Assembly: GCF_965363235.1 (NCBI RefSeq)
Contig: NC_134839.1
Span: 112,834,517 to 112,898,516, forward strand
Origin: Mytilus galloprovincialis
Lineage: Eukaryota; Mollusca; Bivalvia; Mytilida; Mytilidae
Reading direction: 5' to 3'
DNA: 64,000 nucleotides
Of the stretch, positions 12,293-25,300 are shown one piece after another; positions within the stretch are counted from its first letter, which is position 1, and the number at the start of each line of letters is the position of its first letter. Below the pieces are notes generated by a model. That model was not told the origin of the DNA. It saw nothing but the letters and a program-made list of their open reading frames with translations, and did no database searches. A program made the position numbers and the translations under genes.

Positions 12293-12539
12293 TTTTCTAT
12301 CGGTTTCACATATAATATTGCCTTGTTTCTTTTTTGTTTTTGATGCAACATTGATGGCCTTTATGTTTTCTGGTTTGTGCGTCCGCTCGTCTGATCGTTC
12401 GTCTGTTCATCCGTTCGTCCGTCCCGCTTCATGTTAAAGTTTTTGGTCAGGGTAGTTTTGGATGAAGTTGAAGTCCTGTCAACTTGTAACTTAGACAGTT
12501 CACATGTTCCTTATGATATGATCTTTCTAATTTTTTTCT

Positions 12540-12655
12540 CCTCATATTTAATGCGTTTCCCTCAGTTTTAGTTTGTAACCCGGATTTGGTTTTATTTCTA
12601 TAGATTTATGAGTTTCTAACAGCGGTATACTACTGTTGCCTTTATTTAATGCCAA
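12540..12655 (+). repeat. End fragment of dispersed family C
   Basis: ATTTAATGCGTTTCCCTCAG, GTTTGTAACCCGGATTTGG and ATACTACTGTTGCCTTTA are the reverse complement of the start of the copy at 7320. Only the end module is present. Confidence 0.7.
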
Positions 12656-12764
12656 ATTAGAGTTTTGACCCCAATGTCACAGTCCACTGAATATATAAAA
12701 TGATTGTGCAATTTGCGCATCCGTGTACTATGGACACATTCTTGTTTAATCAAACAATCACTTT

Positions 12765-13510
12765 GAACGTATCTCACAATAACGATGAGTGCCCAGAACG
12801 TGTCTGTCAGAAAAGCCGGGATAAAAGTAACTCACAACTACGATGAGTGCCCAGACCGTGTGTGTCAGGAAAGCCGGGATAAAAGTAACTCACAATTACG
12901 ATGAGTGCCCAGACCGTGTGTGTCAGAAAAGCTGGGATAAAAGTAACTCACAATTACGATGAGTGCTCAGAACTGGTCTGTCAGAAAAGCCGGGATAAAA
13001 GTAACTCACAATTACGATAAATGACCAAAACGTGTATGTCAGAAAAGCCGGGATAAAAGTAACTCACAATTACGATGAGCGCCCAGAACGTGTCTGTCAG
13101 AAAAGCTGGGATAAAAGTAACTCACAATTACGATGAGCGCCCAAAACTGGTCTGTCCGAAAAGCTGGGATAAAAGTAACTGACAATTACGACGAGTACTC
13201 GTATAGCAGATAGGCCGGGATGGACTTATCATACAATTACGTTGAGTACATAAAATTCGTCAGTCATACAGACCGTTATGAACGTATCTCAAAATTACGG
13301 TGAGTACATTCATGTCTGGGGAAATAGACTGGATTAAGCGTATCTCACAATTACGGTGAGTACTTTTCTAGCAGATAAGAATGGTTGCAGATACCAAACA
13401 ATTACATCGAGGAATAAAAGCATCATGGCGAATACTTAAAATCGTCTGACCCGAATAAGCGTATCTTACAAGTACGATGAGAACACAAATAGGCTGAGAT
13501 GAACTTTTGG
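12765..13510. repeat. 58-bp tandem repeat, about 8 good copies then decay
   Basis: The unit has AACTCACAATTACGATGAGT, then GCCCAGA, then GTCAGAAAAGC and GGGATAAAAGT, with a clear 58-bp period (for example 12829 to 12887). Copies after about 13190 degrade to recognisable TCTCACAATTACGGTGAGTA pieces up to about 13500. Non-coding. Confidence 0.9.
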
Positions 13511-14251
13511 ACAGCGGTTTAATACTGTTGCTTTTATCTATCCCACAAATACTGAGTTCCAAAAAAATCGCCTTGTAAATAGACGACTATATACCCACTC
13601 GTATCTAGTCATATAGTCTGACTTTCTTTATTATTACCTAAACGGCTTTAATTCCCATCATGTCTCCTATAGTCTGCCTTTCTGTAATATCACTGCAATT
13701 AGTGTGCATGTGTATATGACAAATTTATCAATAAAATGTGTTTTCACTGACTGGAATGAAACGCTAACTCAACCTGTAACTCCATACTCATGTATAATAT
13801 ATTGTTCTGTACTAAAAATCGTCAAGCAGAGAAAATTATCCACACATTTGTTCGATATCGTATAGAAGAACGGGAGGTTGGACTTAAGATCACATTTTAT
13901 CCAAGCAACTTCACGATGGGGGATTCAATTAAAAGAAAATACAAAAATAATAACTAGCATTTTTATAAATATTATTACATATATGAATGGGTTCTTGAAT
14001 AAAAAAAATTATACAATGCATCATTATGCCAATGAAAATAGGTTCATTATCTTAGGAACATTCTAGTAGCGATTAATGTGTTCTCATACCAAAACAATAT
14101 GCACTAGATGGTATATGTTCCTTATAAAATGAAATTTCAGGTATAACATTAAAGATTCGCCTTTAAAAGGTCATGGTTTATATTACCACTCCATTGTACT
14201 GGAAATATAGTAAACTTTATTATAGCATGACTTCATTGATCACCACAAACA

Positions 14252-16681
14252 CTATCCCCGAGCACTCTCCATGTGATGTCTGAATCTAAGTATATTGTCT
14301 AATGCTTTGTGGATACCAGCTCCTGTTATTGCACTCGTTCCCTGTATAGTACATAAACGTCCAGAGATGTGTTTCAGCTCTAAAAGTTCAACAATGTCTT
14401 TTTCCTTCATTGCACCTAAAATAGATATATATAAATATAAGTTAGTGAAGTTATCATTGCATTTAGAAAATACCAAACCATCTACTTTTATAAATCTCTA
14501 CTTCATTTGTTACCCTACTTTCGTGTGAGTGTTAAGATAATGAAGGTCTTTCTTTCTTCTTCAAATGAAACACATCTGTCAAGGTTTTTTTCTCAAAGTT
14601 AATCAACAACGGAAGTGCAACGCATGTCAATCTTTATGGAATCAGCAAAAAAAAAATATCTTTAAAAAATCACTGTTAGACTGTAGTGCTACCTTAAATG
14701 GTAACACAAGAGCTTTATATGTAGGTAAAATTATGTTAAAATGCTTAATCTGCAGTATCGAACACCCTTTAAAAACAAGTGTTTAGTGTATTCTATTGTA
14801 TACCATCTAAGTCTTGTTTGTTAGCCACAACGACAATTGGTGTCCCTAAAAGTTCATTATGCTGCAGAAGTTCATCCAGTAATTCCTGTGCCTCATCTAT
14901 CCTGTCCTTGTCGGCACTGTCAATTACAAATAGGATACCTGTAAAATAAAAGGCCACCTTCATAAACGAACGTTTTATAATTGTTTTTCTTCATTTAGTT
15001 ATGAAATTAGTTATCAAACTCAGTTAAAACATTTGAGTGTGTTATTACAATATTCAATCGATGGAATTTCATTTTTATTTAGAAAGGAATTCTGACTTAA
15101 ATCATCCCTTAAAATAAATAACGAGATTTCACTTTTTTTTAAATTATAATTTATTCTGTTCCGAGGAAACAATATTGCTCTACAATGTCGTAAAAGTAAG
15201 TGTTATATCTCTATATTTCTAAATGTATCTACAGATAAAGGAGAATTAATGTGTGTGTATGTCCTACCCCTAATTCTTAGAAAATAATGCCTCCACAATC
15301 TCCTGATGTTCTCCTGACCTCCCATATCCCAAATGGTGAATTCATTATCTTTGTAAGTTATTGTCTCTACATTAAATCCTAACGTAGGTGTTGCCTCTGT
15401 GACCTCTCCTGTAACTAGTCTGTACATTAACGTGGTTTTACCTGCAATGTCAAGTTAGAAATAAGATATTTAAGATATTTTATTTTATTGGTTTAAAATC
15501 CAAAATTACAGGATTGATATCAAGACAATAAACATTGGTTATACACAAACATACATATATATTTGATCACATTTATAAACATTGTATATATAATCTCTGA
15601 GAGGAGGTGGTACCACAAAGTTATTTAGTTAGATTGATATTCAATTTAATTACGATCAATGACTGTTCAAAGGGAGACAACCAAAGTATTTTATCAAAAC
15701 TTTTGGTGTTCAATATAAGATACGCATATATTGTTGTTTATTAATTGGCGTACCCGTGCCTTAAATTGGTTGTATTGTATCTTATAGTATAGTATTGCAT
15801 AGTATTATATTATATACGATACCGCCATTCACAAAACAAGGTATTTTTACCTACACCGTCAAGTTATCACAGACACTGTGTGGTACATAACGGTCCTGTT
15901 ACATAGTAAAAGTCAAAGTAAAGTCAAATTAAGCTATATTTGTCTACAAATATTTTTTTTTAAAACCAGTCTCTTGTCATAAGGGTACAATACGATGTGT
16001 TTTACCTACACTATTAGGTAAGATATATATAGAAAATATCGCGTGGTACATGTTCTCGCTCTCTTGGTGTAGAAGATTATTATTGCACATATGTAAATCT
16101 TTTTTCTCTTTCAGTTAAAGGATTTTTTTTTAAACTCGGGACAATTTTAGAGAAAGATTTCCATAATTAAAGACATCCATCTATCATTGAAGAATTGAAT
16201 GTTGACCTTTACATGTCATTTGATTATTTCAGTCGTTTGGTTTCGTATCATTGACATATATAAGTATCTCCTTTTATTCATATCGAATAATAATGATTTA
16301 TTTTATGTGCCTATAGATAGAGTGGGAATCATTTCAATCCATTTAAGGCATCGAGTATTCATCGTGTGTGGATGTGTGTTTATGGAGGAGATGAAACCAT
16401 TTTTGTTTAAATATATCTTGAGAAAACAAAGTGGTTTCAGAAGAGAACTTCAAGTGTAAAAACTTAATTTCTATTTCAAATTGATAAAATATTAAAATCA
16501 ACATTTAAAAAACTTGATCGTGTATGCTAATGAAGAACTTGGTTTTTTTTGTATCAAAGTTCAAAACTGCATGCCTCCCACCCAAATATTTAAATTGTGA
16601 CTTACCACTGCCATCTAGGCCCACCATGACGATCCTCAGGGAGTTTCCGCCACGGTAAGTCTTACTAGCGGAGCACCCCAT
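14252..16681 (-). CDS. Arf-family small GTPase, complete, four exons
   Basis: Exons, in transcript order, are 16681-16606, 15441-15268, 14938-14804 and 14415-14252; all introns are phase 1, and the joined frame gives 182 aa with a TAG stop. GTP-binding motifs are all visible: P-loop GLDGSGKT (21-28), switch [10 protein letters not shown] (43-51), switch II WDMGGQE (63-69), NKQD (123-126) and TSA (155-157). The length fits Arf/Arl proteins, which act as GTP-switched regulators on membranes. The start MGCSASK gives Gly2 for myristoylation, Cys3 for palmitoylation and Ser6. The N-terminus is short and lacks the usual Arf amphipathic helix. Switch II is followed by LWRHYF and then the unusual LRIRG where Arfs have xNTQG. 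It is a divergent Arf/Arl whose subfamily I cannot assign. An AATAAA signal lies 31 nt past the stop (14221-14216, minus strand). Confidence 0.92.
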
Positions 16682-18392
16682 GATAACGTCATAAGGGAAT
16701 TCAGGTCTGCACACCCAGTCAAAGTCCTTGTAGTTCGCACGAGTATGTTCTTCAAATGAATCTGAGAATCCAACTATGACATAAACACCACAGCGAATTT
16801 AACTACCTTTTAATTCCTGGTACCATAAATTATTATATAACGTGACAATGACATTGCCGTGTCTGATTTCAGAACTGTTTCTATTTACTGGATCGAGTGA
16901 CGAATTTGTAAATATTTATGTCCAACATGTACACAGATTATCCTTTTCTTTCTTTTTTTTTTACATTTTATTTGAAAATTTAAATTAGACACTATATAAT
17001 CCTAACTAATTCACTATATTATTTATCCCCAATACAATCACAAATTAAATCAAATTTTACCTATTTACTATAGGTAAATAACGCCTCTGTGTACAATATA
17101 ATGTTTTGATTTACAAACAAATAGTTCATAACTTTGACATTCAATACCTAACACTTTGTTTGGTTCAATAGCAGATTTAAAATGTACAATTTGAAGACGA
17201 GATTAACTTTCTTTAAACTTCTTTAATTAGCCTGACTATGTAAAAGGCTTACGTATGCTATTTTGTAAACCATGTTAGTACGATTACATGCCCCAGTGCC
17301 TAAAACACGATTTGACTTTGACATAGGCGTTCTTTTGACCGTACTATGATATGGTGTGCATGTGTTGCATGTTTAGTTTTTAGACGTAATACGCTGTGAT
17401 TAAAAAGCCCAATGTTGCATGTGTATTTTACACAAATAAGACAAACAGTTATTATAAAAACACACTTATTTCCTTCATTTCGATGACATAAATTGTGCTT
17501 TAGGTAAACATTGAACATAAATTGTGCTTTGGGTAAACATTAAATGTCTTGTTAAACGCTTTCTATTTTTTTTTTTTTTTTTTTACATTATATTTGATTA
17601 ATTTCATATTTATTTGACAGTTTACTAAAATTTTAGTAAACTGTCTACGTCGGGTGTAAATCCAGTTAACAAAAAGCACTTAATATAGATGCGTTTTAAA
17701 CTACTATGAATAAAGTTAACCGAAATTATATTTTCCATAAACTATACATGAGCACCCAAATGATAACAGTCCAGAACAAGGATTTGTATAGTGAGATATG
17801 CAAGTCCTTGACCAAAAACAGTATAATATGATAATTAGTACCTTTATCAATAAGTTATATAAGCCAAACTGGCAAATTCGTAAAGTAGTTGGTGTCACCA
17901 ATGCAAGGAGGTTATAGTTTCATATGATGATATTTGATGTTACTGATAATGTTGCTACTGTATTATAACATCTAGATCTCGTCTCTTTATTTGTATTGAT
18001 TGTATACATCAATGAAAAACAATGCACATTTCCCAAATTATAATTTAGATAAACACGATAAATAAGGTGAAATATCTACAAAGAGGATAACCAAATGAAA
18101 TGATGAATGTCTAACGATGAACTATAGGCCAAACTACCTTCACCGATGAAACTTTTTAGGTCATAACAGAGACATATAATACGTCTCTGATCATATTTAA
18201 TTCTCTAAATTATTGATGATTAAGGCAATAACGTATATGTAGTAAAATATTTATATAATTCATAACTTATAAACTCCTCCACTTTCTATCTGACTGTTTA
18301 TTGACATTTCTGGCCAGAGAGCTACAGTGCCTCGACACGCAGGCAGTTGTCTCTGATTTGCCAGACTCAATTTTCTCTAAATATGAAAAAAG

Positions 18393-19113
18393 GCAGTGGT
18401 TATAATTTGCTATTTTGCCGGCTCTTGATTAAAATATTTTAATTCAAGCCGGCAAAATAGCTAATTTTTATAGAAATGGCTATTTTGCCAATACCAGCAT
18501 TTGTAAAGAGTGAAATTTGATATATTTACTTTTGATTACGAGAAATTTCACTGTCATCATAAAATAATAATATAATTACTGATTTACCAGGAAAACAACT
18601 AACAATATTTGAGACACATATGATCGTTTTAAAACATTTATTCAGAGTCAAAGTGTAAATAACTAATAAGTCTGAATTTATTACATGAAATAACCAAAAT
18701 AAAAATATTGAGCATCCATTTGCTGCAATGAAATAATATCTATAAACATGCATATATATATGAAGCTGAAATTATTTCTAAAATCTGTCAGTCTAAGGCT
18801 ACATGTATGGATAAGAATAAAAATCGCAGATTTTTTACTGAATACAAAAATTAAAGTTTAAAAACTCCTTGCATAATGAATTTGATAAAACATTACACAA
18901 TATAACAAAGTTAATAAAGTTTCAATTTCAATAATAAAGATTAAATTAAACTTGATTTTGAAATATAAACTATATTGCTGGTGCCGGCAAAATAGCCATT
19001 TCTATAGAGCAAGGATTTGTATAGTAAATCCTTGTATAGAGGTAGGGTATTTTGCCGACTTGAATTCAGATATTTTATTTATATTTTATCAGAGCCGGCA
19101 AAATAGCCACTGC
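18393..19113. repeat. Inverted repeat with GCCGGCAAAATAGC arms
   Basis: The left arm (18393-18500) and right arm (18975-19113) are inverted copies. Both begin, in their own sense, with GCAGTGG, carry GGCTATTTTGCCGGCTC and end near GGCTATTTTGCC plus a form of GCTGG. The left arm itself contains a 53-bp near-perfect palindrome (18409-18461). The right arm has extra sequence containing its own small palindrome around CAAGGATTTGTATAG. The spacer of about 470 bp is AT-rich. This is consistent with a foldback-type DNA transposon or a pair of inverted MITEs. Confidence 0.7.
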
Positions 19114-19330
19114 AAAAAAAAAACAAAAAAAAAAAACAAAAATGTAATCTAAAATGTTTAAATATAATGCTGGAGATTTGTAATTGTAATAAAATGTTTA
19201 AATATAATGCTGTAGGATTCTATGCTAAAAAATGATAACTTTTCCGATCAAACAGGAATATGACACATTGGAAGTTATATGTCTTGACCGAACTGCCATG
19301 CAAAATAAAGCAGCATCACGTTGGTTGCAA

Positions 19331-19368
19331 TCACGTGATAAAAACATTCAGCGTTTCGGTCATGTGAC
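19331..19368 (+). promoter_or_regulatory. E-box-like sites just upstream of the WFS1 start
   Basis: TCACGTGA (19331-19338) and GTCATGTGAC (19359-19368) lie 51-58 and 21-30 bp before the WFS1 ATG. Both resemble sites for basic helix-loop-helix-zipper factors (USF/MITF/TFE type, CLEAR-like). This is a motif match only; the transcription start is not known, and the second site may be in the 5' UTR. Confidence 0.35.
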
Positions 19369-19388
19369 TTATAGTTTAATTGTTCAAA

Positions 19389-22300
19389 ATGGCAGAAGTC
19401 GACAAAGGTGTCGATCAAAAAGGTACACAGCTTTTAGGTTTATTAAGCATCTGTTTATTAACCAAACTGTATGAATACAGGCTTATGTTTTCCATAATAT
19501 TTAAAGTATGCATATTCGTAAAATGATAGACAAACCTTTTTAATTTCGTGAAGAATTTTTACACCCACATTATTGTACCTGTCAGCATTTCCCATGTGCA
19601 GTCATGTATAACGACCTGGTCATCGTTAATTTGATTAAAACGAACATGATACGCATGTTAAACTGAATGATAGATTGTTTTTCAATACCAGAGTTAACAA
19701 GAATTACCCAACAGAAAAATAGACGTGGGGAGATAATAAACTGATATGTTTTATATTGTAAACCTTTTACAATACGCCTACATCATAAAAGAAACAAAAG
19801 AAAGGAATAATTATGTATGTCAAAAAATTATATATCATAATTTGATGACAAAAAAATTCCAACCTAATTTTTATACTAATTGTCATGCCAGATAAATACC
19901 TCATTGATAGTGTTCCTTGCATGTGAAACGTAAAGCAAGAAAAGATTTTTTTTATATGACCACAATTTTTTTTGGTATTGGTATCACATCTTCATCGTCA
20001 GCATCTTCCAAAGACATTTGGTTTCCTGACAATAACTTTTGTATAAGTAAATAGAAATCTATGAAATTTAAACTCAAGGTTATTAACCTCAAAAGGAAGG
20101 TTGGGCTGGAAATTTCGGGGTTACGGTTGCAACCGTTTAGGAATTAGGAGTCAAAAAGGGTTCCAAATAAGCATTTCACTAGTTTCCAGACAATAACTTG
20201 TAGAACCTGTATGGATCTCTTTGAAATTATACCACAAGTTTCCACCCATCAAAGGGATGGTAAGAATTGGCTTTGGGGAGGTTATGGCTTAAACAGTTTA
20301 GGAATTAAGGGCAAAAAAGGGGGAAAAACAAGGGTGTCCTGGTTAATCGACAATTGTGGTGGGACAATTTATTCTCCTCAAGATCTCAGAAATTAAAAAA
20401 GGAAATTTCTTCAAATATTTTTTTCTCCAAAAAACAGGAGGGGGGGGGGGGGGGGGGGTTGTGTGTGTTCCAATTTGAAAAAAAAATCATGTGGGGGAGG
20501 GGTCAATTCGAAACAGCATGGTGTATTTTACTAAAGCAAAAAAATGAAAATAAATTCAAATCATATACTCAATTATAAGTTCTTTTACTATAGTTATTCT
20601 GTGGCAGAAACCTTTTATTTGTCAAATATTTAATTACAATCCAAATTCAGACCTATATCAAGCGTGAATATTGTGTTAATTTTGACCCAACTGTTCATGG
20701 TTTGACCTCTGCTGTCGTATCCAGCTGCTCTCAGGAAGGCAAATTATTATCTTTGAGACCATATCCAATACAGGTCAGACCGCTTTCTGCTCCAAATTAA
20801 CATTTTACGACTTTTTCACTTATGTCCCTGCAGTAGGCAACAGGGTCATGAACTGTGACACTTTGACCTCCTTCTATCCATCTGTCTGTCCCTACGTAAT
20901 GCTTTTGATTTTAATGAAAATTAATAGTGATTTGGAATCTAAAACAGGAATTGATTAGTTCTCTTTAACTATTTCGAACATTGGACAAGAGATATTAAGA
21001 ATTTTTATAAAGATAGTTGTTGTGGCTTGATTCCCAATGAGACACTTATTCACTAGATTGCAAAAGAAGTTACTGTAAGCAATAATAGGCCTTCAGTATT
21101 CAGTCTTCAACAATGAGGGAAAAAAATGGTTTAGTCAGACATACATGTCTTATGCCCTGACATGAAAAATGAGAAACAATTCTAACAGCCTAATCTACAT
21201 TGTATAACAAAAATCAAATAAGACAGACATGAACCAACAACTTCCACTAAACTACTGAACAAAAGGCACCTAACTTGTTAGAACAGCAATTTACGAGAAA
21301 AAAATTGTACATGCCAATAATGTAGGAAAAATGTTTTACAAAAAACATTGCCACAAAACATATAGTTTAATTTTATGAAGATTCAATAGTGTTTAAAAAA
21401 AACTTTAGGTTAACTGATATGATTTTAAATGCAATGCTCTTTTTTATGCAACTGCTGCATAGGCCTCAGTAAATACATCACTGTTAAGGGATATTCACAG
21501 AGAATTAAGCTGCATTAATCTCATACCTTGGTTGAAACATTAATATCTGATCTTGTATTATGCAACAAAATATGAGTGGATATATGTTACAAAATTTTCA
21601 TTCTTAAACTTTTAATCTATTTTGATCTTATTTTTTCTGACAGAGATAGCCAAACTTGAGAAGGAAGCTGTGAATGGTGATGATGAATCTCAAATCAAAT
21701 TAGGCAAACATTTTTTAACCTTGGCAGACTCTGAAATTAAACGTGAGATAAATGGTGAACAAGCAGTGAAATGGTTTATACAGGCATCTAGACAGGGAAA
21801 TGATGAAGCTACACAACTATTACAGAAATGTCAAAAAACGAAAACAGGTTAACAGAGATTTTACAATTATTTTAGTAAACTGTAATTATACGACCGCAAA
21901 AATAAAAAAAATTTTGGTCGTATATTGGTATCACGTTGGCGTCGTCGTCTGCGTCGTCGTCGTCATCCGGCGGCTTCGTCGTCGTCCGGCGTCCTCGTCG
22001 TCCGAATACTTTTAGTTTTCGCACTCAAACTTTAGTCAAAGTAAATAGAAATCTATGAAATTTTAACACAAGGTTTATGACCACAAAAGGAAGGTTGGGA
22101 TTGATTTTGGGAGTTTTGGTCCCAACATTTTAGGAATAAGCATTTTCTTGGTTTTCGCACTATAACTTTAGTTTAAGTGAATAGAAATCTATGAAATTTA
22201 GACACAAGGTTTATGACCACAAAAGGAAGGTTGGGATTGATTTTGGGAGTTTTCGTTCCAACAGTTTAGGAATTAGGGGCCAAAAAGGGGCCCAAATAAG

Positions 22301-25300
22301 CATTATTCTTGGTTTTCGCACCATAACTTTAGTATAAGTAAATAGAAATCTATGAAATTTAAACACAATGTTTATGACCATAAAAGGAAGGTTGAGATTG
22401 ATTTTGGGAGTTGAGGTCCCAACAGTTTAGGAATTAGGGGCCAAAAAGGGGCCCAAATAAGCATTATTCTTGGTTTTCGCACCATAACTTTAGTATAAGT
22501 AAATAGAAATCTATGAAATTTAAACACAATGTTTATGACCATAAAAGGAAGGTTGGGATTGATTTTGGGAGTTTTGGTCCCAACATTTTAGGAATAAGGG
22601 GCCCAAAAGGGCCCAAATAAGCATTTTCTTGGTTTTCGCACTATAACTTTAGTTTAAGTGAATAGAAATCTATGAAATTTAGACACAAGGTTTATGACCA
22701 CATAAGAAAGGTTGGGATTGATTTTGGGAGTTTTGGTTCCAACAGTTTAGGAATTAGGGGCCAAAAAAGCGCCCAAATAAGCATTATTCTTGGTTTTTGC
22801 ACAATAACTTTAGTATGAGTAAATAGAAATCAATGAAATTTAAACACAAGGTTTATGACCACAAAAGGAAGGTTGGGATTGATTTTCGGAGTTGAGGTCC
22901 CAACAGTTTAGGAATTAATGGCCAAAAAGGGGCCCAAATAAGCATTATTCTTGGTTTTAGCACCATAACTTTAGTATAAGTAAATAGAAATCAATGAAAT
23001 TTAAACACAATGTTTATGACCATAAAAGGAAGGTTGGGATTGATTTTGGGAGTTTTGGTCCCAACATTTTAGGAATAAGGGGCCCAAAGGGTCCAAAATT
23101 GAACTTTGTTTAATTTCATTAAAAATTGAATAATTGGGGTTCTTTGATATGCCGAATCTAACTGTGTATGTAGATTCTTAATTTTTGGTCCCATTTTCAA
23201 ATTGGTCTACATTAAGGTCCAAAGGGTCCAAAATTAAACTTAGTTTGATTTAACAAAAATTGAATCCTTGGGGTTCTTTGATATGTTGAATCTAAAAATG
23301 TACTTAGATTTTTTATTATTGGCCCAGTTTTCAAGTTGGTCCAAATCAGGATCCAAAATTATTATATTAAGTATTGTGCAATAGCAAGAAATTTTCAATT
23401 GCACAGTATTGTGCAATAGCAAATATTTTCAATTGCACAGTATTTTCAATTGGAGTTATCTTTCTTTGTCCAGAATAGTAGTTGAATCAACTTAAATCAT
23501 TGTTTTATACAATATACAATGTATATTCACTTTTACTACCAACTGATAAATTAAAACAATCTTTACCATTCAGTGATAACAAGCACTTTATTTTACATTT
23601 TAATATTTTATGATGTATTTAATTTCGTAGTTATTGTTGCAAACTCCATTAGAAATTTGAATTGAGATCAGTTTTAGAAAAAGGGAAAGGGGGATGTGAA
23701 AAAAATGGGGGGGGGGGGGGGGGGGGGGGTTAAATTTTTCTCATTTCAGATTTCATAAATAAAAAGAAAATTTCTTCAAACATTTTTTTGAGAGGATTAA
23801 TATTCAACAGCATAGTGAATTGCTCAAAGGCAAACAAAATATTAAAGTTCATAAGACCACATTCATTCTGTGTCAGAAACCTATGCTGTGTCAACTATTT
23901 AATCACAATCCAAATTTAGAGCTGAATCCAGCTTGAATGTTGTGTTCATACTTGCCCCAACCGTTCAGGGTTCAACCTCTGCGGTCATATAAAGCTGTGC
24001 CGTGCAGAGCATCTGGTTTTGATTTGAAATTGTATTTTTTTTATAAGATATGAGAGTATTTCTTAAATACTCTTTAATTGTTTTATGGTGACTATAAAAA
24101 AGATTACTAAAAGGTTCTGAGTCTTCTGACATCATTTTTGAAATTTGTCAATTTAAGTGTAATGGTAGTATAAAAACATCTGTGCTAAAATATACATAAA
24201 AGATCATATAAGTCAAAAATGCCATATGAATTTCCAGAAAATGAATTAGTATTTTAATATTTGATAAAAGTTTTAATGTAAAGACACATTCAGAATATCC
24301 TACATTGCTTTGTCTACAGGGATAACAGAGTTTAACAAGGAAGATGTGGAATGGTGTGTTAATACAAGTAACCTGGAGAAGAAAGTTAGACAAGCTGCTA
24401 GAAAACTCTACACAAAGATGAATGACACTCATAAAGAAGTTTTGTCTAAAGAGGACTACATCACAGCTGTAAAGAGGGTTACAGGAGGAGATGTACTGGA
24501 ACAGAAATTACTCCTTGCAGCAGGTACCAGTCTTTTAAATCTTTTGTCAATTCTTTGGTTGCTGCAAATACCTTTTTAATCAGTTCTAGTTTTGGAACTC
24601 TTTGCTGCAGGTACAAAATTTACAGATTATTTCATTTGTACAATCAATGGCCATTTAAATCTTAAAAAACAAGAACCTGTGAATTATAGAAGAACGTTTT
24701 GAAAGTCTAGGAAAAAAACATTTAAAAGAAATCTGCACTGTTCTGCTGTTATGGATATTGCATAAGATAAGTTGATAACATCAATTTCTGAATGATTTCT
24801 TATACAATTTGTAGGCAAGCAAATTTATCAGGCTTGTGTAACTTTTTTGTTGATGTCACAAGAGGGAATTTAGAGAAAGTACAAACATTTGATTTTACAA
24901 AAGAATTTTGCATACAAAGACCTGAAAACGAGCAAACCACATAATTATGAGAAACGACCATTTTTTTTTGCAGAATATATTTATTTGTAACTTGTTATAT
25001 TATGATGTTGTTGATTATATATTCCCTATTAATCCTCATTGTGCTATGAATATTTACAACCTTAAGGAGAAAAAAGCTTCATGATATAAAGAAATTTGAT
25101 TTGTTTATATTTATTTAGGAAAGAAGATAGGTGATTCTATAAATGAGACAGAGTTTGTCAAAATCTTGTCCAAGAAAATTCAAGGAAACCTTACATTAAC
25201 TTCAGAAGAAACAGAGGAACATTCATCTGAATATAAAAGTGCTGGCATTGTAACAAAAGTAAGTTATCGGAATATTTTGGAAAAAATACATATAAATTTT

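Larger units (their letters stand above)
16682..19388. other. Divergent intergenic region between the Arf gene and WFS1
   Basis: It holds 5' flanking DNA of both genes. Seen in it: an open frame continuing upstream of the Arf start (16682 to about 16795), a T-run near 17565-17584, the inverted repeat at 18393-19113, and E-box-like sites just before WFS1. From about 17000 to 18390 I see nothing but AT-rich sequence. Confidence 0.6.

Noticed and set aside
24310-24579. Independent small protein starting ATG at 24310
   Set aside because: It is WFS1 exon 3 read from its intron; the acceptor at 24319 and the phase match with exon 2 show it is spliced.
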